Shown here in pieces: positions 28,387 to 37,835 of a stretch of DNA of 64,000 bases. Source of the DNA: an uncultured Granulosicoccaceae bacterium (lineage in GTDB: Bacteria; Pseudomonadota; Gammaproteobacteria; Granulosicoccales; Granulosicoccaceae); the NCBI GenBank assembly GCA_937922675.1, contig CALAJN010000008.1, positions 1-64,000 of the forward strand, in the 5' to 3' direction. The position numbers were made by a program, and so were the translations under genes. The stretch's first letter is position 1. Each line of letters opens with the position of its first letter. Under the pieces are notes generated by a model. The model saw nothing but the letters and a program-made list of their open reading frames with translations. It was not told the origin of the DNA and did not search any database.

Positions 28387-29362
28387 CACGTCGTGACAAG
28401 ACACGGCCCTTGCCAAGAGCCAGCAGTCGTTTGAGCAAGCTTTTTTTGCCCGGGATATCAGTTTGGACAAGCATGCTTGCATGCAAATCGTATAAACCCA
28501 ACTGCTCGGTGGATACATCACCGGATTCGACACGTTCGATAAGACCGGTAACCCCTGTTACGAATTGAGGTGTCTTGTAGACGGGGTGAAGATTCCACAA
28601 GTTTCCAGAGCCATTCATGTCAACCCGGAATTGCTTGTGGGCAAGCATGTTCTCCTGACAAAGGATCTCCAGATGATCCACCATCGGATATCCAGCCAAG
28701 CGTGTGAAGATTCGGTCATTTCTCCGCTTTGGTCGTAATTCCGGCAAGCCGCTCATCGTCTTGTAAAACCGTTCAAGCTTGACCAGATGCGAGCGTGAGG
28801 TGAAACCTTGCACCTTGAAGCCTTCACCAGTTGCGGTTGAATACGGTATGCCGTCGCTATGATACGGGCCTGAATGCCTTGGGCCTGCCAGCGGGTTGAC
28901 AGCAAGCACGTCCTGGTCAGATTCTATGACGTCAATAGCTTCCTTGAACCACGGGCCGGATCCGCCGAACATCAGATCGCAGGCGCAGTGAAACAAGTGA
29001 GGATGGCGAGATTGCCGCAACTGCTCAAGAAAGGCATGAATCGGGATTCCCTTGAAGTCATACATCGGATATCCAGCACCGCCAAAGAAGGTGTTGCTGA
29101 CCCAGCGCCGCGCATTTGCGCTGTAGTCAACTTCAACAACCCGAACGTTGTCGAACTGAGTGCTCAGGCTGTCGAGCAGCGCGTCGAGTAGTTCGGGGTT
29201 ATCCGGTTTTTCAAATCGATTGACCGAAAAGACGACGTCATCTGCGTGTTTTCCGACGACCTTCATTTGGTGGGGTAGCACGTGCTGTGCGTATCCAAAG
29301 TCTCTGTCAGAAACTGGGATTTGCATTGTGCATGGCGCAGTGGACGTGTCCGTTATCGCCAT
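28352..29362 (-). CDS. Putative glycosyltransferase, family unclear
   Basis: The 336-residue protein starts at ATG 29362, preceded by GGGAG at a good distance (the frame opens earlier, at 29413). DDVVFSVNRFEKPDNPELL and FHCACDLMFGGSGPWFKEAID resemble the donor-binding and DxD regions of GT-A enzymes. LAVNPLAGPRHSGPYHSDG and NLWNLHPVYKTPQFVT could be acceptor loops. There is no signal peptide or membrane helix. I cannot place it in a named family. Its neighbourhood (PssDE, VanZ-like, GT2, GT4) makes a transferase role likely. The C-terminus overlaps a pair of overlapping hairpins. Confidence 0.6.
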   Translation of the reverse strand: MAITDTSTAPCTMQIPVSDRDFGYAQHVLPHQMKVVGKHADDVVFSVNRFEKPDNPELLDALLDSLSTQFDNVRVVEVDYSANARRWVSNTFFGGAGYPMYDFKGIPIHAFLEQLRQSRHPHLFHCACDLMFGGSGPWFKEAIDVIESDQDVLAVNPLAGPRHSGPYHSDGIPYSTATGEGFKVQGFTSRSHLVKLERFYKTMSGLPELRPKRRNDRIFTRLAGYPMVDHLEILCQENMLAHKQFRVDMNGSGNLWNLHPVYKTPQFVTGVTGLIERVESGDVSTEQLGLYDLHASMLVQTDIPGKKSLLKRLLALGKGRVLSRRGPSDLRSDSLT

Positions 29363-29449
29363 CGGTTGGCTCCCTGATTCGACCTGTCTACTGGTAGTGC
29401 GTGTGCGGCACAAGCCTTGTCAGGCATTGGCAGGAGTTCAGGCCCCGCT

Positions 29450-30568
29450 TTAGCTGGTCTCTGCTTTGTTGCGCGATACCACCCACGCAAACAACCCTGC
29501 AAGCACGAAGTACCCAATGCTACCCGGAAGCGTGCCAACGGTGTTGAGAAGCAGATCGTGAGCGTGCGAGTTGCGCCCGGGTATTTGCGTTTGCGTCACC
29601 TCGATGAGCAAACTGAAGATGAAACCTACGAGCAGCGCATCGAATACCGTTTTGAGCATGGATCGGTTGGCCGGCTTGCGAAAACGTCGGAACACACCTG
29701 CCAAAGCGAAGCCAAACGGTGCAAAGCCTGCAAAGTTGATGACGACATCACGCAGGTTTTGATCAAGCAGTTGATCAAGTTCCATCGTGCCGATCCATGC
29801 CTTGTCAGGGAATTTCCCGATTCCTGGTACTACAAGTGAATGCTCGGATTGCGTGAGGTTTTCTATGTTTGGCAAAGCATTCGTGCTCAAGTCAAACGAG
29901 CTGACAGAAGTGTCGTCCGACATTCTTGCTATGGAAAAACTTGCCAGGCCTCCGACCCAGCCGTGCTTTCCATCGGGCGAGTTTCCAATGCTGATTCTGG
30001 TCAAGGGCTCTGTAAAAGCGAAGGGCTCACCGGAGGCGGCAAAGCGACCATTGACATCGATTCGGGACTCTTCTGAGCTGAAGGTAATCAGCAAGTCTGC
30101 TGATGCACCCATGTGCTCCTCGAGATTAGCGGAGACACGCGGCAGTCCGAACTGGTTTCGATAGTCTCTGCTATTGATGACAATGATGCTGTTCTTCCAT
30201 TGACCGATGATCATCGGGTCTGTGCTGCCCGGCGAATCGAGCTGAGCGAGAATACGGAAGCTCGAGTGATCCGGATAACGCAAATTCACGGTGAATTTGA
30301 TACTCAGATCCTGACTCATCGACGCATTGCTGATGTCTTCGGTGAGGTCACCGTGCGCGAGGCCAAAACCCTTGAATCGCGTAACGCCGGACGCAGCGTC
30401 AAACTCTACCCAGTTGTCTGAATAACTGGCGTAGGGACGCAGCCCGGCAAACAGCATGATGGCGCTAACGATTGCAAGCAGAGCGAGCCACAGCAAGCGC
30501 TGACTTGACCCAACGTCCCGGATTGACTCCGGGGTTGAATCGTCAATTGAATCCGATATGATGTTCAA
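29450..30568 (-). CDS. VanZ-like membrane protein with inserted LamG/concanavalin-like domain
   Basis: The 372-residue protein has one N-terminal helix (LLWLALLAIVSAIMLFAG), a roughly 190-residue beta-rich periplasmic part and then three or four helices. The beta part shows the repeating pattern of a concanavalin-like lectin (FTVNLRYPDHSSFRILAQL, DLLITFSSEESRIDVNGR, ISIGNSPDGKHGWVGGLASFSIA). The C-terminal part is VanZ-like: VVINFAGFAPFGFALAGVF, FIFSLLIEVTQTQIPGRNSHAHDLLLNTVG. Ordinary VanZ proteins are only about 150-200 residues and have no such insertion. It may recognise a polysaccharide at the periplasmic face. It precedes the GT-like gene on the same strand and is divergent from the GT2 at 30657. 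Confidence 0.75.
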   Translation of the reverse strand: MNIISDSIDDSTPESIRDVGSSQRLLWLALLAIVSAIMLFAGLRPYASYSDNWVEFDAASGVTRFKGFGLAHGDLTEDISNASMSQDLSIKFTVNLRYPDHSSFRILAQLDSPGSTDPMIIGQWKNSIIVINSRDYRNQFGLPRVSANLEEHMGASADLLITFSSEESRIDVNGRFAASGEPFAFTEPLTRISIGNSPDGKHGWVGGLASFSIARMSDDTSVSSFDLSTNALPNIENLTQSEHSLVVPGIGKFPDKAWIGTMELDQLLDQNLRDVVINFAGFAPFGFALAGVFRRFRKPANRSMLKTVFDALLVGFIFSLLIEVTQTQIPGRNSHAHDLLLNTVGTLPGSIGYFVLAGLFAWVVSRNKAETS

Positions 30569-30656
30569 GAGCGTAATCTGCCGTAACTACGGATTGTCGG
30601 GATGAACATGAGTCTGCCTCCGATTACAGCATGCAGCTACTGATCGAGGAATAGTG

Positions 30657-31553
30657 ATGACGGTGGAGGTAACGGTAGGCGTGGTGACTCATGATCGCTC
30701 TGTGTTATTCGCGAACATGCTAGAGCACTTGAAGGCAACAATACGCGCATGCCGTCACAGTGTTGTCGTGCTGATCGTAAACAATTCTGGCTCCGACTCT
30801 CACAGAACAGTGTCTGATCTTGTAGAGCAATCAGGCCTGAGCGAGCTGTGTCCGACAACAGTGGTTGATTCGCCGGAAAACAATATCGCTACGGGGAGGA
30901 ACGTCGTCATCGACCACTGCAAGACACGGTTGCTGGCGTTCATTGACGATGACGAATATCCGCGCGTCAACTGGCTCACGAAACTGATTGATCAACATCT
31001 GCTTGGCCTGGGGGACATGGTCGCCGGGCCAACGCTTCCTGTGTACCCTGAAGGTGCAGCCGCCTGGATCAAGGAAATTGATTTGCACAACGTTCGTGGG
31101 CGAAAGACGGGCGATGTGGTACGGCGATCCGGTTCTGGTAATTGTTTGCTTGATCTTGAGGCCATCGGTGAGGCCCGGTTTGACCGAGCTTTTGGGCTAA
31201 CGGGCGGTGAAGACGCCAAATTTTTTGAGTCCTTGGCACGTCGCGGGCACAAGCTTGTGTGGTGCGCGGAGGCAGTTGTAGACGAATCCATAAACGAGGA
31301 CCGATCCACCGCGCGCCACGTTGTGTTCCGCTTTGTCAAGCAAGGCAATAATTTCAGCCGCGTGATGCTTGTGGATGCCAGCCTGGGAGAGCGAGTCTGG
31401 TTTCGTGCCAGAGGGGCGATGCTCGCGCTGGTGGGCATTGTCTGCGGAGCCCTGCTGTTACCTTTCAGCCCGCGCGGCTGTGCGCGGTGCTGGAAAGGTG
31501 GATTTACCAACCTGGGCAAATTCGTCTCGTTGCGTGATGGTCTCTATGGTTGA
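30657..31553 (+). CDS. Glycosyltransferase family 2 with C-terminal membrane helix
   Basis: The protein (299 residues from GTG 30654; ATG 30657 has the better-spaced GAGGA ribosome binding site) has EVTVGVVTHDRSVLFANMLEHL, IVNNSGSDSHRT, ENNIATGRNVVIDHC, the metal-binding FIDDDEYP and FGLTGGEDAKFFESLARRGH. A hydrophobic segment (MLALVGIVCGALLLPFSP) near the C-terminus attaches it to the inner membrane, as in ExoM/ExoO-type transferases. It adds a sugar to the lipid-linked repeat. Its last 10 bp overlap the end of the convergent GT4 gene. Confidence 0.9.
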   Translation: MTVEVTVGVVTHDRSVLFANMLEHLKATIRACRHSVVVLIVNNSGSDSHRTVSDLVEQSGLSELCPTTVVDSPENNIATGRNVVIDHCKTRLLAFIDDDEYPRVNWLTKLIDQHLLGLGDMVAGPTLPVYPEGAAAWIKEIDLHNVRGRKTGDVVRRSGSGNCLLDLEAIGEARFDRAFGLTGGEDAKFFESLARRGHKLVWCAEAVVDESINEDRSTARHVVFRFVKQGNNFSRVMLVDASLGERVWFRARGAMLALVGIVCGALLLPFSPRGCARCWKGGFTNLGKFVSLRDGLYG

Positions 31554-32713
31554 GGTGGTGCGATATCCAGCACGTCAGCCGCATAGCGCCGAGCCAACAT
31601 CTCCCAGCTGAGTCTGGCAACAGGGTTCTGTTGGAAAGGTCCGAGTGCACCGCCGGTTCGCTCGATCACCGTAACGATCGCATCGGACACCGCATCCACT
31701 GTTTGCGAGCTGCAAGGCGCGCCTACACAACAGTCTTCAAATAGACCATCGATTGCGTGATCCTGAAGGTACACCACGGGGGTACACTGACTGATAGCTT
31801 CCAGAAAGGAAATACCGAAGGTTTCCTTGCTGGGTAGCACGAATGCCGAGCTCGCCTGCATCAGATCAAGCACCGCGCGAGGGTCCTTGATGTGACCCAA
31901 AAATTCGACGTGATTGTTTAGCAGGAGTGGCGATAGTGAGGCGCGAAAAGTGGTTTTGTATTGCGCATAGCTTATGCCCAGAACCTTGAGCGACCAATTG
32001 TCTTGTTTGAGTCTGCGTGCGGCCTCCTCACAACTCTTGATGGTCAATGGCAGTTTTTTGTACGGATACCCCGCCTTGCCCATGCTGAGAAAAGCCAGAT
32101 GGGTTGCGGGTGCCCGGTCCTTGTGAAGACGGGCATTGTCAATATAGAAATCACTGACCCCGCTACCAAGATGGTAGATGCGTGCAGAGTCCACGCCCAA
32201 ACGTTCAGCGGTACGGCTGGCGTCTCCGTAAGAGATGACCATCAAGCGGTCTGCATCGCGAACAATGCGCTTCATGAAATGACTGGCATACGGCCTGTAG
32301 CGAAAGCAGAACTGAACATCCGTTGCCCTGAAGCTGATCGCATGTCTGCTTCCGAGCGCTTGTGCGAGATATTGGCTGGCAAACGCATCTGCATACGCCG
32401 AGTGGGAGTGAATCAGCTCGATTTCACATTTTTCAAGCAGGTCAAGCACGCCGCCCCTTAGCAGCATCTTGAAGATTTTTTTGCCGCGGTGCACCGCTGA
32501 CAAGCTGGTTGCATGATCGAGGCAGGGAACTTCAATCATCGTCCCGAGCGCCGTGTTATTGACAATGACGGTTGTCCCCCGATTTTTGGTGGGAACGATA
32601 ATGATCTGGTGGTAGCCAGTCTGCGCTCGCAGCTGATCAAACAGACTTTTGTGAACATGGCTCGTATGAAAAAACGAGCACATGTGTATCAGAGTCTTGC
32701 CGGCAGGCGTCAC
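31544..32713 (-). CDS. Glycosyltransferase family 4
   Basis: The 389-residue GT-B enzyme starts at a GTG (32713); ATG 32683 is an alternative. It shows an N-terminal Rossmann half with LIHSHSAYADAFASQYLA, then ADRLMVISYGDASR. The C-terminal half carries KVLGISYAQYK, VEFLGHIKDPRAVLDLMQAS and FVLPSKETFGISFLEAISQCTPVVY, in which the Glu-x7-Glu of retaining GT4 enzymes is seen. It transfers a sugar from a nucleotide donor to the polysaccharide intermediate in the cytoplasm. Its 3' end overlaps the GT2 gene at 30657 by 10 bp in convergent orientation. Confidence 0.9.
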   Translation of the reverse strand: MTPAGKTLIHMCSFFHTSHVHKSLFDQLRAQTGYHQIIIVPTKNRGTTVIVNNTALGTMIEVPCLDHATSLSAVHRGKKIFKMLLRGGVLDLLEKCEIELIHSHSAYADAFASQYLAQALGSRHAISFRATDVQFCFRYRPYASHFMKRIVRDADRLMVISYGDASRTAERLGVDSARIYHLGSGVSDFYIDNARLHKDRAPATHLAFLSMGKAGYPYKKLPLTIKSCEEAARRLKQDNWSLKVLGISYAQYKTTFRASLSPLLLNNHVEFLGHIKDPRAVLDLMQASSAFVLPSKETFGISFLEAISQCTPVVYLQDHAIDGLFEDCCVGAPCSSQTVDAVSDAIVTVIERTGGALGPFQQNPVARLSWEMLARRYAADVLDIAPPQP

Positions 32714-32820
32714 TTGAAAAACCCTTCTTCGGGTGTGGGCTGGAACGCGGCCCGCCGGGCCGCGTCGGGAAGTCTAGCTGTTGCCAAAAAGCAATTGGAG
32801 ATGCTTTCGCGAGCCGCTGG

Positions 32821-32826
32821 TACAAT
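32821..32826 (+). promoter_or_regulatory. Possible -10 element before the beta-barrel gene
   Basis: TACAAT lies 39 bp before the ATG at 32865 and is followed by a purine-rich stretch. A TTGGAG at 32795-32800 could be a -35 but the 20-bp spacing is too long, so only the -10 is offered. This would start the barrel-wza-wzc transcript. Confidence 0.3.
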
Positions 32827-32864
32827 GGGAAATTAGATTAGTGTCACCCGAGACCTCAGCGCCG

Positions 32865-34100
32865 ATGCCCCGATTTCGCAAGTCTACGATGGCCTTTCAA
32901 GCTGTGCTTTGGGCGTTTGGCGTGTTGTCGGTCGCAACGCCTGCTGCAGCACAGGACCTGGACCGCCAGCAAAGCATCCAGGTTGGCCAAGGAGATCTCT
33001 ACCCGGCGGTCAGGGTGGACGTCGAATCCAACAGCAATATCGGATTGCTGCCCGAAAATGAAGTCGACGGGGTATCCACCGTCGTTCGCCCCGAACTGAT
33101 CTATGTGGCTGACCGCAGCGGGCTCGAGTTCAAAGCGGAGTACATCGGAGCTATCAGCATCAGCTCCGAAGATGCGCTCCAATGGACCGATTCTGCACTG
33201 TCCACGAGCCTGGAAGCCGAATTTGATCGCCGCCGTAGAGCCAATGTTTCGGTCGGATTCTCGCGTGAGCATGAAGACCTGGGCCGCAACCTCACGCGTG
33301 GCGCGGGCGATCGGTTTGATGAGCCGGTCGAGTTCAACCGCTTCGATGTGGCCGCGTCAGTTGGTTACGGCGTGACAGACGCGCGCGGCAATGTCCGCGC
33401 CGGGTTCAGTTTCATAACGCGGGACTACACCAACCTGGACTCAGTGACCGACGGACTGGGGTTCACCTCCTTCAGGCCTTTTGGCGAGTTCAGCGTACGT
33501 GCTGGCGGTAGTAGCCGCGCCTTTTTCCAGCTTCGGGGCAATTTCACAAGTTTTGATAACAGCCTCAGAGATCGGGACCAGATCGGCGTGTTTCTGGGAC
33601 TACGCTTCAACGCGACCGGGCGCTTGTCCGGCTCCATCGGCCTGGGTCTGGACAACGTCACTTTCGCCAGTGATGCCCAGGAAGACGACACTCTCTTTGT
33701 CGTCGAGTCCAATCTGCGCTTTCAGCCGACATCCTTTGCCGCGTTTACTCTTGATATCAACCGGGAAATCAACAATCAGGGTTTTGGCTTCGCTGCTGAC
33801 GGTCAAGGGGACTCCATCGAGACGCTGGTGCGCCTGGGCTGGGACCACGAGTGGTCGTCCCGGGTTTCATCCAGGGGCTTTGTTTCAGCGGATATCGATG
33901 ACGAGGTGTGCCCGACCATCGCGGATTCCACCGTGACCGCTGGTTTCGAGCTCAATTTGGCCTTGCGGCGCTGGTTGGAAGTGGGTGCCGCGTATACGGG
34001 CGAGTCTCGCAGTACGTCTTCCTGTGGGCCCGGAGACGGGGCGGGGGCCCTTGAATACGACCGTCAGCTGGTCGGTGTCCATGTTCGAGCCACCTTGTAG
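32865..34100 (+). CDS. Outer-membrane beta-barrel protein of the export locus
   Basis: The 411-residue protein has a clear signal peptide (MAFQAVLWAFGVLSVATPAAAQ) when started at ATG 32865; the open frame extends upstream to 32781 without signal character. After it come alternating amphipathic strands (VRVDVESNSNIGLLPE, LEFKAEYIGAISI, ANVSVGFSREHEDLG, GNVRAGFSFITRDYTN) ending with an aromatic-poor VGVHVRATL. This pattern fits the outer-membrane beta-barrels encoded beside wza/wzc in several exopolysaccharide clusters. It may form the outer channel or a surface adhesin. No enzyme motif is seen. Transcribed with wza and wzc. Confidence 0.8.
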   Translation: MPRFRKSTMAFQAVLWAFGVLSVATPAAAQDLDRQQSIQVGQGDLYPAVRVDVESNSNIGLLPENEVDGVSTVVRPELIYVADRSGLEFKAEYIGAISISSEDALQWTDSALSTSLEAEFDRRRRANVSVGFSREHEDLGRNLTRGAGDRFDEPVEFNRFDVAASVGYGVTDARGNVRAGFSFITRDYTNLDSVTDGLGFTSFRPFGEFSVRAGGSSRAFFQLRGNFTSFDNSLRDRDQIGVFLGLRFNATGRLSGSIGLGLDNVTFASDAQEDDTLFVVESNLRFQPTSFAAFTLDINREINNQGFGFAADGQGDSIETLVRLGWDHEWSSRVSSRGFVSADIDDEVCPTIADSTVTAGFELNLALRRWLEVGAAYTGESRSTSSCGPGDGAGALEYDRQLVGVHVRATL

Positions 34101-34362
34101 GATTCCGTGGGTACCTCAATCGTCACGTAGATTTTGGCGAGGACTGGCTGCACGGCAGCTTTCTTGAGTGTTATTACCTGCATATATCAGTTTGTCGCGA
34201 TACAATTCCCCCGCGCATGGCGGCGTGAATCGGAACAGCCGGCTATTGATATCCAAATGATTGGCCTGTTTCACATGCGATTTGAGACGTCCTTCCATGG
34301 TGCAGGCAATCGCTCAAGTAGGCTATTTGCTTCGAGTTTCACTCAATCAAGGCCCTTAAACC
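34101..34362. other. Intergenic region between barrel and wza-like genes
   Basis: About 260 bp without an identifiable gene. No clear terminator or operator was found. A promoter for wza-wzc may lie here. Confidence 0.4.
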
Positions 34363-34959
34363 ATGAAGCTGATGTTTAGGCGTGCGCTCCAGCCGATCGC
34401 CGCGCTCTCCTGTGTCATATTGCTCGGCGCTTGCGCCACCCCGCCCCAGGCGCCGTCGTCGGACCAAATTGACTCAGGTGGGACTGCTCCGGCAGTAAGT
34501 GCCGACAGTTACCTCCTTGAGCAGGGGGACCAAATCAGTATCCAGGTGTTCGATGAGCCGGATCTGACGATGGATCAACGCGTGGGTGCCAGCGGCACCA
34601 TCAATTACTCCTACCTGGGGGACCTGCGAGTAGCCGGCAAGACGGCTCAGCAACTCGAGCAGGAAATCACCGGAATGTTGCAGAATGGCTTTCTGGTCAA
34701 TCCTGCCGTCAACGTGACGGTGGTTGAATATCGACCGTTCTTCATCAACGGCGAGGTCCGCAACCCCGGCAGCTACCCCTATCAGCCCGGGTTGACTCTG
34801 GACAAGGCCATCGCGCTGGCAGGCGGGCTCACTGACCGCGCCTCCACTCGCAAGATGTTTGTTCAAAAGGCGTCGAATTCAGACGGACAAGCAAGAGCGT
34901 CGTTGTCGACTCCCATTGCGCCCGGCGACATCATTTCTATAAACGAAGGGTTCTTCTGA
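34363..34959 (+). CDS. wza: Wza-like polysaccharide export lipoprotein
   Basis: The 198-residue protein has a lipobox (VILLGACATP), then the Poly_export domain (LLEQGDQISIQVFDEPDLTMDQRVGASGTINYSYLGDLRVAGKTAQQ is its usual pattern) and one SLBB-type domain (FFINGEVRNPGSYPYQPG, TLDKAIALAGG). It is the shorter, GumB-like form without the C-terminal helical barrel of E. coli Wza. It should form the outer-membrane-side export channel with the periplasmic domain of the Wzc-like protein. The stop codon overlaps the next start (TGATG), giving translational coupling. Confidence 0.9.
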   Translation: MKLMFRRALQPIAALSCVILLGACATPPQAPSSDQIDSGGTAPAVSADSYLLEQGDQISIQVFDEPDLTMDQRVGASGTINYSYLGDLRVAGKTAQQLEQEITGMLQNGFLVNPAVNVTVVEYRPFFINGEVRNPGSYPYQPGLTLDKAIALAGGLTDRASTRKMFVQKASNSDGQARASLSTPIAPGDIISINEGFF

Positions 34960-37727
34960 TGAACTATACAAACACCCAGGTCAGGGACGAATACGCTGAC
35001 GAGTACGATTCTGGTGCTGTGGGCGAAGCCTTTGATTTGCAGCACTACCTGCGGATCTTGCGCAAGCACAAGTGGTTGATCGTGCTCTTTTCGTCGGCTG
35101 TTACCGCACTTGCGGCGTACTACGCATTTACGGCAACGCCGATTTACCGCGCCTCTTCCACGCTGCTCATCGAGCAACAAAAGGCCAATATGGTCTCTAT
35201 CGAAGAGCTCTACGGCGTCGATACCGAAAATGCGGATTACTACGAAACGCAGTATCAGTTGCTCCGCTCGCGTGGTCTGGCGCAGCGGATCGTAGAGCGC
35301 CTGAATCTCTGGGAACACCCCGAGTTGTCCAATGGTGCAACAGGTGCAGTTCAGCAACAGGAAATGTCTGGAGACCAGGCACTGGCTGGAGACAGCATGG
35401 AAACCCTTCCGGTGTCCGAGGATTCAGAGTCTTCGGCTCGCACTAGCTCTGGTTTTTCGCAAACCGTCCTTGGATTGCTTGACCAAGTGGGTCTTGGTGG
35501 TGCGGCTGGGTCCCGGAACGACGCTGATGCCAGCGAGGTTACCGAAGGCCTGTCTGCGAATGAGGCGGCCATGAGAGAACTGGCTTTGTCGTCGGATAAC
35601 CTCGCACAATCGTCAATTCCGGGCATCACTGCGTCCGATATTGAAGGCCAGGGACCCGCGCTCACGCCAAAACAGGAACGCACGATTTCCAGGTTCATGA
35701 GTCGTTTGTCAATTTCGCCTGTTCGCAATACCAAGCTTGTCAATATCAGTTTTGACTCTGAGGATCCTGTGTTTGCTGCTCGCGTAGCCAATGTGGTCGG
35801 GGACGAATACATCCAGAGTTTTCTGGATGCCAAGCTTGAATTGACAACCACCGCGTCTACCTGGTTGAACGAGCGCCTGGGCGAACTCAAGGCAGACCTT
35901 GATGCCGCTGAGGATCGTCTGATCTCCTTTCAACAGGCCAACGATCTGGTCGATGTGCAGGGCAGCGTAGGTCGATTGAACGAGCAACAGCTGCTGCTGG
36001 ACACGGCAGAACTGACACAGGCGCGCAGCGAACTTGCCTCTGCCAGAGACGTATACAACGACGTGCGGGCATTGGAAAACAACCCGGAACTTCTGGAGAC
36101 GATTCCAGCCGTACAAGCTGACCCACTGGTGCAACGTACCAAGATCGAGCAGGGCGCGGTTCAGCGCGAGTTGGATGAGCTGCTTAATCGATACGGTGAG
36201 CGTCACCCGCGTGTACTTGATGTGAAGTCGGAGCTGGCCTCCCTGGAGGGAGCGTTGGCCGGTCACATCCGACGGATTTCCGGCACTCTTGCCAAGGACT
36301 TTCAGCTCGCACAGCAGCGTGTGGCGTCCATCAATGCAAAGCTTGCCAGCGGCCGTAGCGAGATTCAGCTGATTGGCAACAAAAAGTTTGAGCTTGACGC
36401 GTTGCAGCGTGAGGTCGAGACCAAGCGTGGAATCTACGACCAGTATTTCAGTCGCATGACCGAGGCCGCTTCGGCCGATGGCCTGGAGACCGCCAATGCG
36501 CGCATCAGTGATTTTGCTCGCGTACCGGTTGAGCCGGTCAAGCCCAAGAAGCAGTTGATCATTGCGCTGGCCGGGCTGGCGTCACTGGTGCTCTCCATGC
36601 TGATGGCCTTCCTGTACGAGACCATGGATGACACGGTCAAGGGCACGCGCGATGTCGAGGTCAAGCTTGGGCAGAAACTGCTGGGGCTCTTGCCTATGGT
36701 GAAGGCGGGCCTGTTCCAGACGGTCAAAACGCTGCCACTGAACCCCGATGACATTCCCGACAAGAACGGCACCTTCTTTGAAGCTGTCAATACGGTCCGT
36801 ACCGCATTGACGCTCGATGATGGCGATAAACCGGCCAAGATCATTTTGGTGACGTCTTCTGTTCCCGGTGAAGGCAAGTCCACAGCGTCCATAAATCTTG
36901 CTTACTCCCTCGGCCAGCTTGAGCGTGTGCTGCTCATAGACTGCGACATGCGCAAGCCCACCGTCGCCAAGGCGGCTGGCCTGGACAAGAATGTTGACGG
37001 TCTGAGCAGCTTGATTGCTCAAACCGCCAGTGCACAAGCGTGTATCCATCGTGGTGCCTTCGGCGGCAAGGTCGACATTCTGCCGTCTGGTCCCATTCCG
37101 CAGCAACCGCTCGAGCTGCTGTCCTCCAAGCGCTTTGAGCGCATCCTCGGTGAGCTCAGTCGGCACTACGATCGTATCGTGATCGACAGCGCACCGACTC
37201 AGGCGGTGTCTGACGCACTGGTGCTTGGCAAGCTGGCCGATGGTGTTGTCTATGTCGTCAAGGCCCATGCAACCTCCATGGACCTTGTCAGTCGTGGTCT
37301 ACAAAGACTGCAGGAAGCCAGGGCCCCGCTGTCTGGCATCCTGGTATCTCAGGTAGATATCGAAAAGATCTCATCCTACGGAGGCGACTATTTCTTCCAG
37401 GGCTATTACGATTACTACGGCTACAGAGACAAGACCGATAGCAAAAGGCGCCAGGGCAAGATCAACCTGACGCAGGAAGAGCTGCTTGCCATCAGAAACG
37501 ATGACAGTGACGTCAGGTTCGATCTGGATACGAACTACAACGGCAATTCCACCGTCGCGTACGAGAATGGATTTGAGCCGGCACCCGATGCTCGCAGGGT
37601 CAATGGCGCAGGCGCTCCTGCTCATTACCGAGACCGGGCAGAGCCGCGCCGGTCGGAGCCGGCTCGCCAGCCGCGTCAAGCGCGGGCCAAACGCCCTCGT
37701 TTTGAAGACGATCTCGACATCATGTAA
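34959..37727 (+). CDS. wzc: Wzc-like polysaccharide co-polymerase and tyrosine autokinase
   Basis: The 922-residue protein has a cytoplasmic start, a first membrane helix (LIVLFSSAVTALAAYYAF), a Wzz-type periplasmic domain with long coiled-coil parts (about 60-520, including a GNVR-like segment), a second helix (LIIALAGLASLVLSMLMAFL) and a BY-kinase domain. Walker A is SSVPGEGKSTASINLAYSLG, Walker A' VLLIDCDMRKP and Walker B YDRIVIDSAP. A Tyr cluster follows (DYFFQGYYDYYGYRD), the usual autophosphorylation region. A further 90-residue basic tail (RRSEPARQPRQARAKRPR) is less typical. Controls chain length and export with the Wza-like protein. A strong terminator follows. Confidence 0.93.
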   Translation: MNYTNTQVRDEYADEYDSGAVGEAFDLQHYLRILRKHKWLIVLFSSAVTALAAYYAFTATPIYRASSTLLIEQQKANMVSIEELYGVDTENADYYETQYQLLRSRGLAQRIVERLNLWEHPELSNGATGAVQQQEMSGDQALAGDSMETLPVSEDSESSARTSSGFSQTVLGLLDQVGLGGAAGSRNDADASEVTEGLSANEAAMRELALSSDNLAQSSIPGITASDIEGQGPALTPKQERTISRFMSRLSISPVRNTKLVNISFDSEDPVFAARVANVVGDEYIQSFLDAKLELTTTASTWLNERLGELKADLDAAEDRLISFQQANDLVDVQGSVGRLNEQQLLLDTAELTQARSELASARDVYNDVRALENNPELLETIPAVQADPLVQRTKIEQGAVQRELDELLNRYGERHPRVLDVKSELASLEGALAGHIRRISGTLAKDFQLAQQRVASINAKLASGRSEIQLIGNKKFELDALQREVETKRGIYDQYFSRMTEAASADGLETANARISDFARVPVEPVKPKKQLIIALAGLASLVLSMLMAFLYETMDDTVKGTRDVEVKLGQKLLGLLPMVKAGLFQTVKTLPLNPDDIPDKNGTFFEAVNTVRTALTLDDGDKPAKIILVTSSVPGEGKSTASINLAYSLGQLERVLLIDCDMRKPTVAKAAGLDKNVDGLSSLIAQTASAQACIHRGAFGGKVDILPSGPIPQQPLELLSSKRFERILGELSRHYDRIVIDSAPTQAVSDALVLGKLADGVVYVVKAHATSMDLVSRGLQRLQEARAPLSGILVSQVDIEKISSYGGDYFFQGYYDYYGYRDKTDSKRRQGKINLTQEELLAIRNDDSDVRFDLDTNYNGNSTVAYENGFEPAPDARRVNGAGAPAHYRDRAEPRRSEPARQPRQARAKRPRFEDDLDIM

Positions 37728-37799
37728 AGCAGCACCATCCCCGCACCGGCAAAACAACTGTCGGTGCGGAGACACTCTCCCGTAAGGGGGGGCTGGAAG

Positions 37800-37824
37800 A
37801 GGGCCGCTACCTGCGGCCCTTTTT
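37800..37824 (+). terminator. Intrinsic terminator after wzc
   Basis: AGGGCCGC and GCGGCCCT form an 8-bp stem around TACCT, followed by TTTT. It ends the barrel-wza-wzc transcript 73 bp after the stop and just before the end of the convergent murB gene. Confidence 0.85.
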
Positions 37825-37835
37825 GCGTATGGCGC

